Assembly (NCBI RefSeq): GCF_025698545.1
Contig: NC_068570.1
Span: 53,773,924-53,837,923, forward strand
DNA: 64,000 nucleotides
Origin: Gossypium raimondii
Lineage: Eukaryota > Streptophyta > Magnoliopsida > Malvales > Malvaceae
Direction: 5' to 3'
A model generated the notes under the pieces. It did not search any database, was not told where the DNA came from, and saw only the letters and a list, made by a program, of their open reading frames with translations. Positions 44,594 through 57,264 of this stretch are shown here, piece after piece. Every line of letters starts with the position of its first letter. The first letter of the stretch is position 1. A program made the translations under genes and the position numbers.

Positions 44594-45492
44594 GAACACT
44601 AGCCTAAAACAAGGTTCTCCCCCCCCCCCCTCTCCCAACTATTTAATTTAATTTAATTTATCACCAACTGGTTAATATAAAAATGAAAACGCGCAAAAAT
44701 TCAAGATAGTTGGATGATAAAAAAAAACACAAAATTAAATAGTTGAATAATAGTTTTGTAACTTTTAAACCCATAAATGAATGACTACCGATGTCGTTTA
44801 CCCTAATTTAATATTATAGTAATATACTACATAAAATATTATATATATATACATAGTTTAGAGTTTTGACCCTAAATCTTTTATTAGATCAACCACCAGT
44901 CAATAACAGAACAAGAGTGTATAAAATATGTACACATATTACAAATATTGTGTGATTAGCAAACTCATATATATCATTCTTCAATCAGATTCTTTATGAA
45001 AACATGTATCTTTTTTATTAATATAGGATAATTAAAGCATTATTTGTTATGGGCAACTATAATTATCTCCTAAAAGTGATCGTATTTTGAAATAAGAAAA
45101 TTAGGATCCTAATAAAAGTTCATCCACACCTCTCCATGCAAGTAAGACATGTGCACACTTTTTTTCCTTTATAAATAAATTTCATGACTTTTGTTGTGTG
45201 GCTAAACACTTCCTCTCTTTTTTTTTCTTATTTATTCGTTCAATTAATAATAAATAAGATTGTACTATAATTTAAAATATATTTTCAGAATCAACAAATG
45301 GTTGAAAAAAGTTTCTAGGCATTTAAATTAAGTTTCAATCTCGAAATCGTCATTGTTAAGAAGATTTTACTTGAATATCACCCTTGGCTTGAATAGAACT
45401 ACACTCAGACTATAAAACCGATGAAGATATTTGTGACTATATAAAAAAAGAAAAAATAGATTCTTTAAAAATTTTAAAAAAAATATTCCCAA

Positions 45493-45665
45493 AGATCTAT
45501 CTTGTGCCTGATACTGCATGGTTCCACTCTGCAAAAACGTCGAATCTTTCTCTTGAAGCTCATTGGGTCTTTCGATACAATCAAATAGAAAACCCCAAGA
45601 GTACCATATCCTAAAAGCCCGAACTATTTGATTGAATAAATCCTCCTCTATCTGTTGCGACACTT
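45493..45665 (-). pseudogene. ycf2: Nuclear fragment of plastid ycf2 (NUPT)
   Basis: On the minus strand the ORF beginning near 45,663 reads [19 protein letters not shown], then [13 protein letters not shown], then [20 protein letters not shown]. This is the late part of chloroplast Ycf2 with about 20 or more residues missing in frame after NEL. From memory, a GAGCTT hexamer flanks the missing segment in plastid DNA, which would fit deletion between short repeats. Past the DRS the sequence is unrelated. Only about 170 bp are present; it is not a gene. The remaining 98-aa ORF to 45,367 is chance read-through. Confidence 0.88.
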
Positions 45666-45689
45666 TTTAATTTAATAGTTCGATTTATA

Positions 45690-45810
45690 TGGAATTGTTA
45701 TCAATGCAAGAAGATTTGGGTTCAAATGCACTGAAATGCATTATTCTCCTATTTATGACTTGGGGAGAGGTTATAGATAATTTTAAACATTTTGTCAAAA
45801 AGAGTTAATA
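45690..45810 (+). repeat. SINE-like repeat next to the ycf2 fragment
   Basis: Copy of the family at 27,305-27,445: B-box-like TGGGTTCAAATGC, then TTCTCCTATTTATGACTTGG, and the end TTTTAAACATTTTGTCAAAAA. Confidence 0.5.
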
Positions 45811-48801
45811 TATTTTAACATCGAGAACTACTTAAAAATAAATAAATTGGTTTTGGTTCTTTTTATTTAATTCTCAAGAAAATTCCAAGCTTTTAATGAA
45901 GTCTTTCTCGAAAGATTTGGATTATTATATATGGTTCATATTTTCCAATAGATGATCTCTTGGAGACCCACTCCCGTGAGCTAAGTCTTCGTCAGTCGTT
46001 ATCAATGGATGGTGGTCGACTTATTTTGTTGCCAAATGCAATCGATTCCGATTGGGTAATTGGACTCGTGGGGTATGGTTGAGTCATGCTGACCGAGTCA
46101 TTAAACCTGTGACATTTTAAGTTTTCTTAATTTACAATAATACAAATCATTAATCAATCGTTATCATCTAAAAGGAACTAGAAAAATGATGATTGAAATA
46201 TGATTACAGCCCATTGTTTTGTATACTTAGAAAACCAGATATTGAATTGAGTACATTCCATATATTCAAATTTGGTCACCTCATTGAACACCTAGAGTTA
46301 ATCAGAGTTGAGTCAGACTCAACATGCACAAAATTCAAATTTGACTCATTAAGTTCAATTAAATCAAATTAATTCCATCTTTAGATTTAAATTTCTCTCT
46401 ACCAATATATATATTTTTTAAAAGAAAACAGACCGAGACAAATTAACTACACAAGAATTTCTTGAGCAAGACTGTCACTTACTTTAACAACGGAAGAAAT
46501 TTAATATGCAATCCTATCTTGCATATTAAAGGCTATTTTGACGATACAATCAACAATTTTATTTCAATAACTATAAACATCAATTTGACATGTACTTCAT
46601 GCTAATATGACACTATTTTATTTTATATGTCACGTCAATAAATAATTTAAAAATTATAAAAATATTAAAATATAATATATATGAATTGTCATACAAGCTC
46701 TAGGATTTTAAAATTTAATATTTTAATTAATATTTCGTTAAAAATCAATAATTCGAATCTTTCGAAAATTTAATGGTAAATTTTGAATTTAAAAAAAAAG
46801 CAAAGACTAAATTTGACTTAAAAATAAATAATGATCAAATTAATAAATATAAATATTAATTGCTAAAATAGAATGATGTGGTGGAAAATTATAATCAATA
46901 ATGAAGATATAATAGAGCACAACCTCCCACAAAGAAATTAATGAGACCCTGACATGAAATTTGTAGTGTTTATTTATGAATTTAAAATTGAAACCTAATT
47001 CGAGAGAGATTAATATTGAAATTTGTAGCCTTGTAGGAACCCTAAGTCTTATCAGTATTCTAAATTTCTCATTTAATGAACCATCACATGATTCCAAACT
47101 TCTTTTCACGTCTTCAATAATAAAATAAAATAATCAAATTAAGCTAAGCTCGTCTAATATTTTAACATTACGTGAAATGATATCAAGCTTTATTTTGGGA
47201 TACTGTGTAATATAATTGGGAAGCAAAAGAAACAGACATCTTCAGCATCTAAGATAGAGCTCCGATGCATGTGTGAATTAAATGAGCTTCGTAAACAATG
47301 AATTTGGTTCATTTTCGAGAATCATTTCTTCTTCTTTTTTCTTTTTTTTGTAATTTTCTGTGATGATTCGGTCGTAATTAAAGTTGATTGTCTTTTAACA
47401 TTGGTAATCCCACTGTTGGGGATGGTGTTTTGTGCAATGTTCATCTCTTCCCAACCCCTTTGTTATTTCTTTTTTTCCTTTTGCCTTTTCTTCATTCAGG
47501 TCTTTTTTTTTATACACACCTCACAATTCAAGCTAGGAAAAGTTTATCCGGAAACATCGTAAAAAGATAATAACATGAAATTGTTATAGAAAATAAAGTT
47601 ATACATTACGTTTGAGAGTATAAAATAAACCCTAATCTTACACCTTAAATCTTAAACTTAAATGATGCAGAGAGTTAATAAAGATGGTGATTGATCTGGG
47701 TTAGAAAGGTGATTGAGTGTAAGTTATGGAGTTGATCATGCGTCTTGTTTTTTTATTGCTCATTGCCTTGGTGATGAAAGGGGTATTTATAGAGAGAGGT
47801 TGACTTCGTGTGGGTCTTAGAAATCAAACTTAGTGGCAAATGTAAAGTTATGGGCACTGTTGGAGTTGATATAAAGGGACTATATGAGATGATCGGATGA
47901 ACATTGCGAGGTCTAAGAAAGTGATGGATTGATATGTGCTAATAGGAACTCTTTGTTATTTATCTTCTGAGAATCGCATTTGCCTACCTTATGTGACGTA
48001 CTACTTTGGCAAGGCAAGGTTGAGACTAGAAATATTCTCCTAGTGAGGCTACAATATCGAGCTTCACCATGTTGTCCCTTTAAGTGTAGTTGTTGGGTGA
48101 TTCAACAAGGGTGTTAAGGCAACGGTATAACAATTACACCACATTTGGGTTGGAAGAATAGAATAGGACTCAAATAAAATAGAATTGTAATCTGTAATTC
48201 AATTGTTTAGTCCAATGGAATGGAATAGAGCAATAATATTCGTGTGTTTGGTTAAATAGAATAAATGTTATAATAACATAAGGAAAAAGGCTTAAATGAC
48301 CAAAGTACATTAGTAGAATTTTTTTTAGTTAGATGATTATTATTATTGTAATTATTATTAAATTTTAAGATTATTATTAAATATAATTTAATAAAAATAA
48401 AAAAATAATTTAATCATATTTTAACATAATTATTATTAAATACAATTTAATAACATTCATAATATAATTATTATTAAAATATGAATTAATAAAATAATAT
48501 TATATAATATTATAAAAATAATATATAACCTACTTTATTAAACAAAATTCATATCTTTGCAAATAATAATGTCTTCAATGTTGCACAAAATTATATAATC
48601 GGCTGTAGGGCAAAATAATTTTAAAAAAAACACTGAAAATTGCATGAAATTGCATTTACATGTTGTATTTAGGTGTTGCGTTTTAAAAGTATGCATCGCA
48701 AGCATCAAATTGCAAATAACTTGATGAGGTTTTAGCTTTAGAACCATTCTAGTATTGTTAAAAGTATAAGCATACCATTCACAAATAGACAACCATTCTA
48801 T
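45811..48801. other. Gene-free spacer
   Basis: AT-rich, no recognised gene. Only short ORFs (46,840-47,109; 47,388-47,570; 48,538-48,792) with no domain. 48,290-48,540 is a long A/T-only style stretch rich in TTATTATTAAAT repeats. Confidence 0.5.
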
Positions 48802-48811
48802 TAGCTACAAC

Positions 48812-49170
48812 TAGGCCCGATGGCCCGCCCGAAATATGGGAGGATTCGGGTAAAAATATAGGCCCGAAATATGGGTTTGGGCAAAAAAAACGAAACCCGT
48901 TCAGAAAACGGGTCAGGCCTCAGACATCACTTTTTTGGCCCAGCCCGACCCGAATTTAATAAAAATATATTTTTTATTTTTTAATTTTTAATTTTAAAAT
49001 AATTTTAAAATTATTTTTTGGTGTTTATTAAAAAATGGGCCGGGCTCAGGCTTAGGATTTTATTCCTGGGCCGGGTCTGGACAAAATTCCAGGCCCATAT
49101 TTCGGGCTGGGCCCGAGCCTAGGAGGCGGGCTAAAATTTTTTTGGGCCTGGCCCGGCCCATGGACACCTC
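48812..49170. mobile_element. GC-rich MULE-type MITE with 10-bp target duplication
   Basis: 359 bp, from TAGGCCCGATGGCCC to CCCATGGACACCTC, rich in GGCCCGGG-type words. Both halves are roughly inverted (CCCGAAATATGGG left, CCCATATTTCGGG right). Both sides carry TAGCTACAAC: 48,802-48,811 and 49,171-49,180. A 9-11-bp duplication is the Mutator-superfamily signature. Confidence 0.85.
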
Positions 49171-52100
49171 TAGCTACAACCAAACATATCATTCAATATC
49201 CAAAATTTTCCAAGTGAACATCTTCGGAATGAAGGAAGTGAGAACCCAAAATTCTTCCAGACATATTATTGCAGTTTTCAACCATACGTAGTTGCATGTA
49301 TGTAGGAAAGAATGAAAAATAACAATAGACAACCATCTAAGTATTTACAAGCAAATGTCTATGTATGTACAAATGATATATGTCACATACATCAATTCAT
49401 GAGTTCCATTAAATAGTGATTTTATAAGATGAAATCAGACAAACAGAAAAAACAGATGATCACATTAAAAAAAGACAAACCAGTAACAAACTCCTCTTAC
49501 AGACATAGATCATATTCACCAAGTAAAACAGAGGCACCCTTCCTACGAGTTGGTAGGACCACAAATAGTAATTCCTTGTTAATGTGCTCTCTCCATAGAA
49601 AATATGTCCAACAAGGAAAAAAACACACACACATGGAGACCACAATTCAAATAACCTTTAACCATTCATTTAAATTAGGTCAAGTGGAATACCCCACTGA
49701 TGACAACTTTCAGTCACAGCTCCATGAATACCTGACTCCACATCACGCTAGTTTCCTCGACTCCACATCATGCTAGTTATACTGTTTCACCTGAACATCA
49801 AGAAAGGCATTAGTTATTCGTCTCATTTTAGTTTTTTTCAAATAAAAGAAAAAGGTTTAGGGGAAATTCTTAAAAACAGAACAACTTAAGGGAGAATAAT
49901 GCAATTCGAAGCCCTAATTTTTGGATTTAGAAAAACATATCAGTACGATATTTACATTTTCATCTCAGATTAAACACAAAAAAGAAAATAAAAAACACGT
50001 AAACAACAAACTTCCAAACAAATTATTGTGCAGTCCTGAACAATATTCCGATAGAAAATAAGCCACCATAAAATCACAACAAAGTAAAAGAGAGCAGGCA
50101 TTAAATATGCTTCCAGGAAGTCAAATGAACCGCGGGTGAAGTGGCAAAGGACTTGTGTTCAAGTCTTCAGTTGACACCCATCCTGAATTCGATCCATGGA
50201 CAACCACTACCCCCTTCCCTTTATATAAAAAATGCTTCTAGAAAATGTACTTGTGAAGAAAAATGCAAAACAACATTTCACAAATATGTTTCCATCTATT
50301 TCCAGATTACTATAGCAAGAGAGTAAGTCAAGTCCGAGTTATGTTGCTTAGTAGAAATAATAGAATGCAATGAGGCTACAGAAGCAAGAACCAGAAATTA
50401 CAAGCAAATGCAGTAATCAGGAGGAACAACAAGCAGTAAGTAATTAAGCCAAGTGGCCTCTCAACCTGCAACAACTGGTATAGGGTTTAGACAATGCAAA
50501 TCAATCAACATAGAGATAGATTGGTTCAGTGCAGAATAGCATCAACAAAGACCACCAAATGTGAAGATATCCCAAATTTAATCCATATAGGGTATTCAGA
50601 CATTTATATACATCACTAAAGTTTGAAACCATTATCCTAAACTAGGTCAACAAAACATAGAACCATAAAAGGGGCACAGATGAACTAAATCTGAACTATA
50701 AAACATTAGGGAGGAACCAAAATCAAGAACTAATGAACATCCACTAGCAGCAGAAATAAGACAACAGTTATTTCTCTCCTATAAACAAGAACCATAGAGA
50801 AGAAAAGCAAAAAAAAGGAAGAAGAACAAACCCCTAAACTGAACGCATAAACAAGACAGAGGTTGTCGAGAGGAACGGAGGAACTGGTGGCTTCAATTGA
50901 CTGACATGAAAGAGTGGAGGAACGAAAGTGGCCGGAGGCGAAGCAAGCAAGGGAGGCATGAACTGGTGATGGGCCTGCCGAATTGGACTGGAACTTATTC
51001 ATAAACCCCCAACTAAACATGTTATTACTCTCTAGACGAAAGACAAGTTATAAAGTGACATGAATTGATTCGTAACTTTAAATGAGCTTTTAAGTTTTTT
51101 GGTGAGGCATGTAGAGAGCTCAAAACTCATAACTAATTCCATGATCATTGTACCTGTGTATTGATTGCTTTTAGACATGTGTTTGCCTTTGATTGATGTT
51201 TGTCAGATTACATTGTTTCTTATAAATAGGGCTCTTTTGTGACTTTAAGGCCCTTGCCATTGTCAAAAACTTGCTTCCTCTTGTCTTTTTGTCCTTTTAG
51301 TTTTTTTCATTTTGCCTTACAAAATCATCGACAATCCTTCAAGATTGCATGGAGAAATGCTTCAATGGAAAGTGACAATCGATTATGCATCACTGCCACA
51401 GGGGAGATAACCATGTTGATGTACCGTGTCTCAAGCCGCATCATTATAAATACAAGTTCTTGGTTCCATTAAGATCACACCAAATAAGTGAAGTTACAAC
51501 CATTGGATGAGGCTTTTATCTCCCATTACATCTATTTGAAGTGGGTTTTCATTTGCCCCATCATCTCTAGTTTTTAAAGATAATATGACCTCTAAACAAC
51601 TATAAGATGCTTCTTAACATATGTTAGTATTGTATTTTTTAGATTATAAGAAACTTTGAGAAGAATATTCTTCAATTAGCTTTAGCAATCTATTTATCCT
51701 TACTTTTGAGGGTTCTCCTAGTATAGGTCAGTTCTGACTACAGATAGTGTCAACCTTGAGATAAACAAATTCTCCAAAAATGTTACCTTTTATCACCATA
51801 AATATATTCTAAAAAAGAACAATTTTGGAAGACTTCCCATTTCCCTTAAAATGGATCCTTTTATTTGCAGAACTTTTTATTTTTTTTATTTGATGGACAC
51901 ATCTCCAAGAATCAATGTCATCACCTGAAAACAGAGTAAGTGAAGTTTAACGAGGTGTGGTCTCTAAATAACTTTTGGTGGTTTTGTTCTAATAAGCACA
52001 ACCCCAAAATTGAATAACTTAATTGTTTAACACTTTATTTTAGACTATCAAAAAACAAGTTAGGCTAGTGTTATTTTTCCCACAACTTTCCCAATGATAG

Positions 52101-52244
52101 TAACCCATCATAAAAAAGCCCAATATAATGTAATATTTGGACCTTTCCAAGCTTTAATATTAATGTGATGGGCGGAAATGAAATAATTCGGATCAACGCA
52201 GGTGAGAATTCCAAACCCAAATTCTAAGAAAGGTATTTCAATCT
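49171..52244. other. Spacer and distal upstream region of the phosphatase gene
   Basis: No certain gene. The 96-aa minus-strand ORF at 50,730-51,020 starts MFSWGFMNKFQSNSAGPSP and turns hydrophobic; its codon use looks fairly natural but I know no family, so it may be a dead first exon. 50,125-50,215 has a B-box-like GTGTTCAAGTC and could be a SINE fragment. Confidence 0.35.
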
Positions 52245-52254
52245 GCCACGTGGC
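52245..52254. promoter_or_regulatory. G-box palindrome upstream of the phosphatase gene
   Basis: GCCACGTGGC, a perfect 10-bp palindrome about 300 bp before the start codon. This is the classic binding core for plant bZIP/bHLH factors (abscisic acid, light). Function here is inferred. Confidence 0.5.
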
Positions 52255-52491
52255 GTATGGATGTTTTTAACTTGTCAAGTATTAAATTCGCGGTAAAAAG
52301 ACGAGCGCTGCGCCAGTTTAGAATAGCGATCTTAATCTAACACCGTGGAAAATATGGTCAACAATTATTTAACCCCAAAAGTAATCTAGATCAACGTGCA
52401 GTAATAACTCAGACGCCTCAATACAGTACGCGAGTAGCATGGAATTATTAATGGCGGTTTTCAACCCAAACCCAAAGCTTTCATTTTTAGT

Positions 52492-52500
52492 CTATATATT
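52492..52500 (+). promoter_or_regulatory. TATA box of the phosphatase gene
   Basis: CTATATATT followed by AAAACCC, 55-63 bp before the ATG, predicting a short 5' UTR of about 25-30 bases. Confidence 0.6.
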
Positions 52501-52554
52501 AAAACCCTCCATTTTATTTCCCAGTTAATTTTCAAACAAAGGTCTCTGAAGAAA

Positions 52555-53644
52555 ATGGCTATGGCAGCAATTTTGTTGCTGTTTTTAACGTTATTTTCGA
52601 ATTCAAAAGCTGATCGAGATTTCGATGTTCGTCAACACCTCTGTACTGTAACAAGGTCTCGCTCTTCTTCACTATCTCACTGAATCGTAGTTTCACCATC
52701 TTTACAATTTTGAATCAGGTTTATATGATTATTTTAGTTTTTTTTTTCTTATTCATACCTTCTTCTTTTTTTGGAGCAGATATGGTGCTGTGAAAGATAT
52801 TGTTGACAATTCGTTTATACCTTCTGATATTCCTCAAGGCTGTACTCCTATCCACTTAAATCTTGTGGTAATTTTGTTTTATTTTCTTGAAAGTTGAGTT
52901 TTTAATTCTTCGCGGTAGCTAGAAATGCTGTTGAGATTAAGTTCATATGGAGTAGATGTATATTTTGGATCTACATTTTATTGTTCGATGAAGTTTGTCT
53001 TTACAAAATTTAGCATAATTATTCTTTAATAATATGCCCCCACTGAACCAAATTTAATAAGATGCATGGGAGAAGTTGGGTAAGTATTGTGCATTGTCTC
53101 CAATTGTTAGCTTATTGGATATCTTTAAGATTTGCTGCTGTTATATTCTGTGCAAAGCATAGCAGTTTTGAGATTGCTTGTTACTCATTGAACTGCCTTT
53201 TAAGACTCATTGTTTTGCTTGAGATTTCTAGTGTGGTTAGTTATTACTTGTTGCATGTCCAAACTCTGCCATCTTGGGAGTACAAACAAAAGGGATTAGT
53301 TCAAATTTTTGTTTTTAGGCAAGACATGGAACGCGTTCTCCTACAAAGAAGCGGGTGAGAGAGATGGAAAAGCTGGCTTCTCATATAAAGGAACTTATAG
53401 AAGATGCCAAACAGAGGAATTTGTCCTTACAAAAAGTCCCTGCTTGGTTTCATAACTGGGAGTCTCCTTGGAAAGGGAAACTGAAAGGTGGAGAGTTGGA
53501 TATCAAAGGAGAAGAGGAATTGTATCAGCTTGGAATCAGGGTTAGGGAAAGATTTCCTGATATATTTAACGAGGAATACCACCCCGATGTGTATCCCATA
53601 AAGACTACTCAAGTGAGTTCTATGTTTGAAAATTTATCTTCTAT

Positions 53645-53689
<45 letters not shown>

Positions 53690-56600
53690 TTAAGAGGTTT
53701 TTTTGTTTGATTTGTGATTTCTGGTATAACATATGGATGCTACTGCAAACCTATTTTCCTTTATCCCCATCTCTGAAGATGGTCTTATTGTACATTATTT
53801 ATTTATTTAGAATTTCCTTCTTAATTTGTGGGAAAGATTCCTCGGGCTTCCGCTAGTGCTGTTGCATTTGGCATGGGGCTATTTAGTGGAAAAGGAAGTC
53901 TAGGTCCAGGTCGTCATCGAGCATTTGCTGTTACAAGTGAAAGTCGAGCAAGTGACACAATCCTGAGGTTTTTTGAGTGTTGTCAAACCTACAAGGTATG
54001 GACGATGTTTCTTCATTATTATTACAGCACCAACACAAATATGGTTAATGCGATTATGTGTTTCTAGATTTTTCATATTTTTATACTGATATTAATTTTG
54101 GCTACAAATTTGAGAAGTTTGATGCAAGAAAATTAGCTGAGATTTTAAGTTAGTCAAACATTCATTTTGTTGTTTTCTTAATCATTTTTGTACATTTTAT
54201 ACATATCCAGCACCTTTACCTCTTAGATTAATCTAACCTTCAACTTTCGGATTTGATTCATTTGTTGATCAATCTAACCTTTACCGCTTAGATTAATCTA
54301 ATCATTTTGTTGATTCATTTGTGCTGTAATTTGATTGGTTTGCCTTCTTATTTGCTTATTTAAGCTGAATTTTGTGAGTGCAGGACTTCAGGAAAAACCA
54401 AGAGCCTTCTTTCAATAAGCTGAAAGAACCGATCCTGACAGAGATTACCTCTGCATTGGCTAAGCGGTATGAGTTCAATTTTACAAGACAGGATATATCC
54501 TCTCTCTGGTTTCTGTGTAAACAGGTACTCATCTTCTTTTCATGTAAATTTTGTAGTTCATACCCTGTTAAAAATCAGGAAGCTCTAATATTGGTCAATT
54601 CAACTTTAGTCTTATATTTTGGTTCCTTTGATTTTCAATATGGCAGGAATCATCCTTGTTGGATATAACTGATCAAGCTTGCAGTCTTTTCAGTCCCACT
54701 GAGGTATTCTCATGCTTCATTACTCTTTATGGAGAAATCAATATAAACAGCTTCATTGGAGTTGGGATCTGTTCATTTAAAAGATTGGAGATAGTATGCA
54801 TATCCCATCACTGCTCATATTGGAAATACTGCTGATATGTAGGGGCCGTTATCATTTTCCAGAATGTAGACATTTTTTTAAAAATATTGATGCTACTAAT
54901 GTTCGCTAGGAGTATAGATCATCTCTAAATATTTTGAAGCTTAAATTTTATACAGTTTATTTTATTTATATGTTTATTATTTTTCATTAATCTAACATAT
55001 ATCATTTGCTGATCTCCATACCAGTAAATACATAGAAGAAATTGCCTTCATTAAGATAACCATCTTGTTTGTTTAGATTACTTTGTCTTTGTTCCTTAAG
55101 TAAATATTAAGGAAAAATGAACCAAGATCTTTACTTTCAGGGAAGCTTGTATCCTGCTATTTGTCACGCTAATTTCAACAGTATATTTAGTTAATCTTGT
55201 TATTTTCCATGCTATATGGGTTTTAACCTTCAAAGCTGTCTAAATATTTAGGTTGCTTTGTTGGAGTGGACGGATGATATACAGATGTTCATGGTAAAGG
55301 GTTATGGTAAATCATTAAATTATAGAATGGGAGTGCCTTTGCTTAAAGATGTTCTGCAATCCATGTCAGAAGCTATCAACGCTGACGAAGGTAATATTTT
55401 TATGAGTTTTTGGTTGTACAGTCTTTACTTGTCTAGGAGTGGGTGATATTTAGCAATGAGTAGTCTTGAATTGCCTATAAAATATTATAAATTGTCTTCT
55501 TCTTAGTCTGATGTTGTTCTCTCTTATTATTGCAAGGGCAGAATAATTCACAATTCAACTTAACATAATTATTACATAATTAGTTGACTTCTTCTGTCTG
55601 TAACTTTCCTGCAAGTTTTTAATCTAGAGAATGAAGTGGGGCAAAAAAATCAAGAGCATTTTTAGGGTTGCTATTGTTGCCATTCATTAGCATAATTTCT
55701 TGAGAGATTGCTGAACCTAAAGTAGATGAGATATACTTTTCTTGTGAGAATAGCTTACCGTACAAGGCAAAAGCTTGCTTGATAATTGCTTGTTCTCAAT
55801 TTTGACTTCCAATATTTTCCTCGTGTGTAGATAACCAAGTACCTGGCAGTTATGAGAAGGCAAGATTGCGTTTTGCACATGCAGAAACTGTAGTTCCTTT
55901 TTCGTGCTTGCTTGGGCTTTTCCTTGAAGGATCTGGTCAGTGCTTTCAGCCTTACATTGTTGCATCCTTGATAACCTGTTTCACGACAATACTTAAAAGC
56001 GAGATTATGTGCATCTGCATAAGGTTCTTACTATTTGCTGATAACTTGGTGTTTATTTAAACATTGCAGATTTTGAACGAATACAAAAGGAGGAGCCTTT
56101 GGATCTCCCTCCTAAGCCTCCCCAGAAAAGAAATTGGAGAGGCAGCATTGTGGCACCTTTTGCTGGGAATAATATGCTGGTCTTATATAGCTGTCCGGCT
56201 AATTCTTCAAGCAAATACTTTGTGCAAGTTCTACACAATGAGCATCCCATCCCAATGCCTGTAAGTTATTGACTTTGAAGGTTCTTCTCCTAGGCATTGC
56301 TTGGTAGGGTGGAAAGAAAATTGAGAGATGAAAAATTAGAGGAAAATGGAAAGAAAATATATTTTTTCTTTCCATTGCCGTCTTTGGTTCAAAAGATGAA
56401 AAGTGAAAAAATGAAAAGAAAAAGCAATTTTCCTTCGTTAGTTGTCATGTAGAAAGGAAGATGGAAGGAAAAAAAAACATGAAAATTTTAAAAAATGCAC
56501 ACTTAATGTACATCTCATTTAGTCATGTTCTCTCTCCTTTATACGCATTATGATGGAAAACCATGGTCTTTATTAATTTCTTCATATCAATTACACTCAA

Positions 56601-57264
56601 AATTAACGTTTTTCACTTCCCTGTGCATCACTTCTTCACTCAACCAAGTTTTTTTTTTCAGTCTTCCAATAATTCACTGGTTATACCAGCAAAAGGAAAT
56701 GTTATTTTTGTCATTTCATGTTCCGACAACATGAAATTATTAGCATTAGTGTTACTGTCAATGGGCAGGAGTGATGATTACATCAAAAAAACGTTGTGAA
56801 ATCCCATGTTCGCCTGCCTTAATTGTACTTAGTTTTTACCTAGTTTCTTGTTTCTTGTTTATGCTTTAGTTTTGCATGCTACGGTTTTTTAAGATCCTAC
56901 ATGAACTTTTTCCTATTTCATGTAAATATCTTCTAATATCGGTTTGATAGTGATGTTTCTTTTGTGGTGAATAGGGTTGTGGCAGTACCGACTTTTGTCC
57001 ATTTCAAGTTTTCAAGGTACCATAATCAGATCCTTCTTGTATGAACTATAGACATAATAATGACTTTCTCCTCATAGTTGCAAATGTCACTTCCAGGATA
57101 AAATTGTCGAACCCCATTTTATGCACGATTACGATACCCTTTGCAATGCACATCTTGATGAGTCAAAGCATAAGCCTGAAACCAGTAAGTTATCACAACT
57201 GTTCCATTGGATCTTTCGGCTGGGGGGGAATGATGATACACCATCCCACGGAGTTGAATTGTAG
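52555..57264 (+). CDS. MINPP1: Multiple inositol polyphosphate phosphatase (MINPP-type phytase), 11 exons
   Basis: Exons: 52555-52655, 52780-52867, 53319-53612, 53837-53995, 54384-54524, 54647-54703, 55252-55390, 55831-55935, 56070-56260, 56975-57016, 57097-57264. All introns are GT-AG and phases match throughout, giving 494 aa, close to plant relatives. Residues 1-19 are a signal peptide (hydrophobic, ends SKA). The histidine acid phosphatase signature RHGTRSP is at 65-71 (catalytic His66). The proton-donor motif is HAE at 343-345; HAE instead of HD is the mark of MINPP-type enzymes. These remove phosphates from inositol hexakisphosphate and other inositol polyphosphates in the secretory pathway or wall. 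The C-terminus (SHGVEL) is not an SDEL/KDEL-type retention signal, so secretion or vacuolar delivery is possible. A GTAAGT inside exon 11 (57,183) could act as an alternative donor. Confidence 0.95.
53654..53689. repeat. (GT)n microsatellite in intron 3 of the phosphatase gene
   Basis: About 17 GT units 40 bp after the exon 3 donor. The Cys/Val-rich ORFs crossing it are artefacts. Confidence 0.95.

Noticed and set aside
50730..51020. 96-aa minus-strand ORF as a gene
   Set aside because: Natural-looking start but no family match and no supporting exons; left as a possible dead exon.
53626..53856. Cys/Val-rich ORF
   Set aside because: It crosses a (GT)n microsatellite inside an intron.
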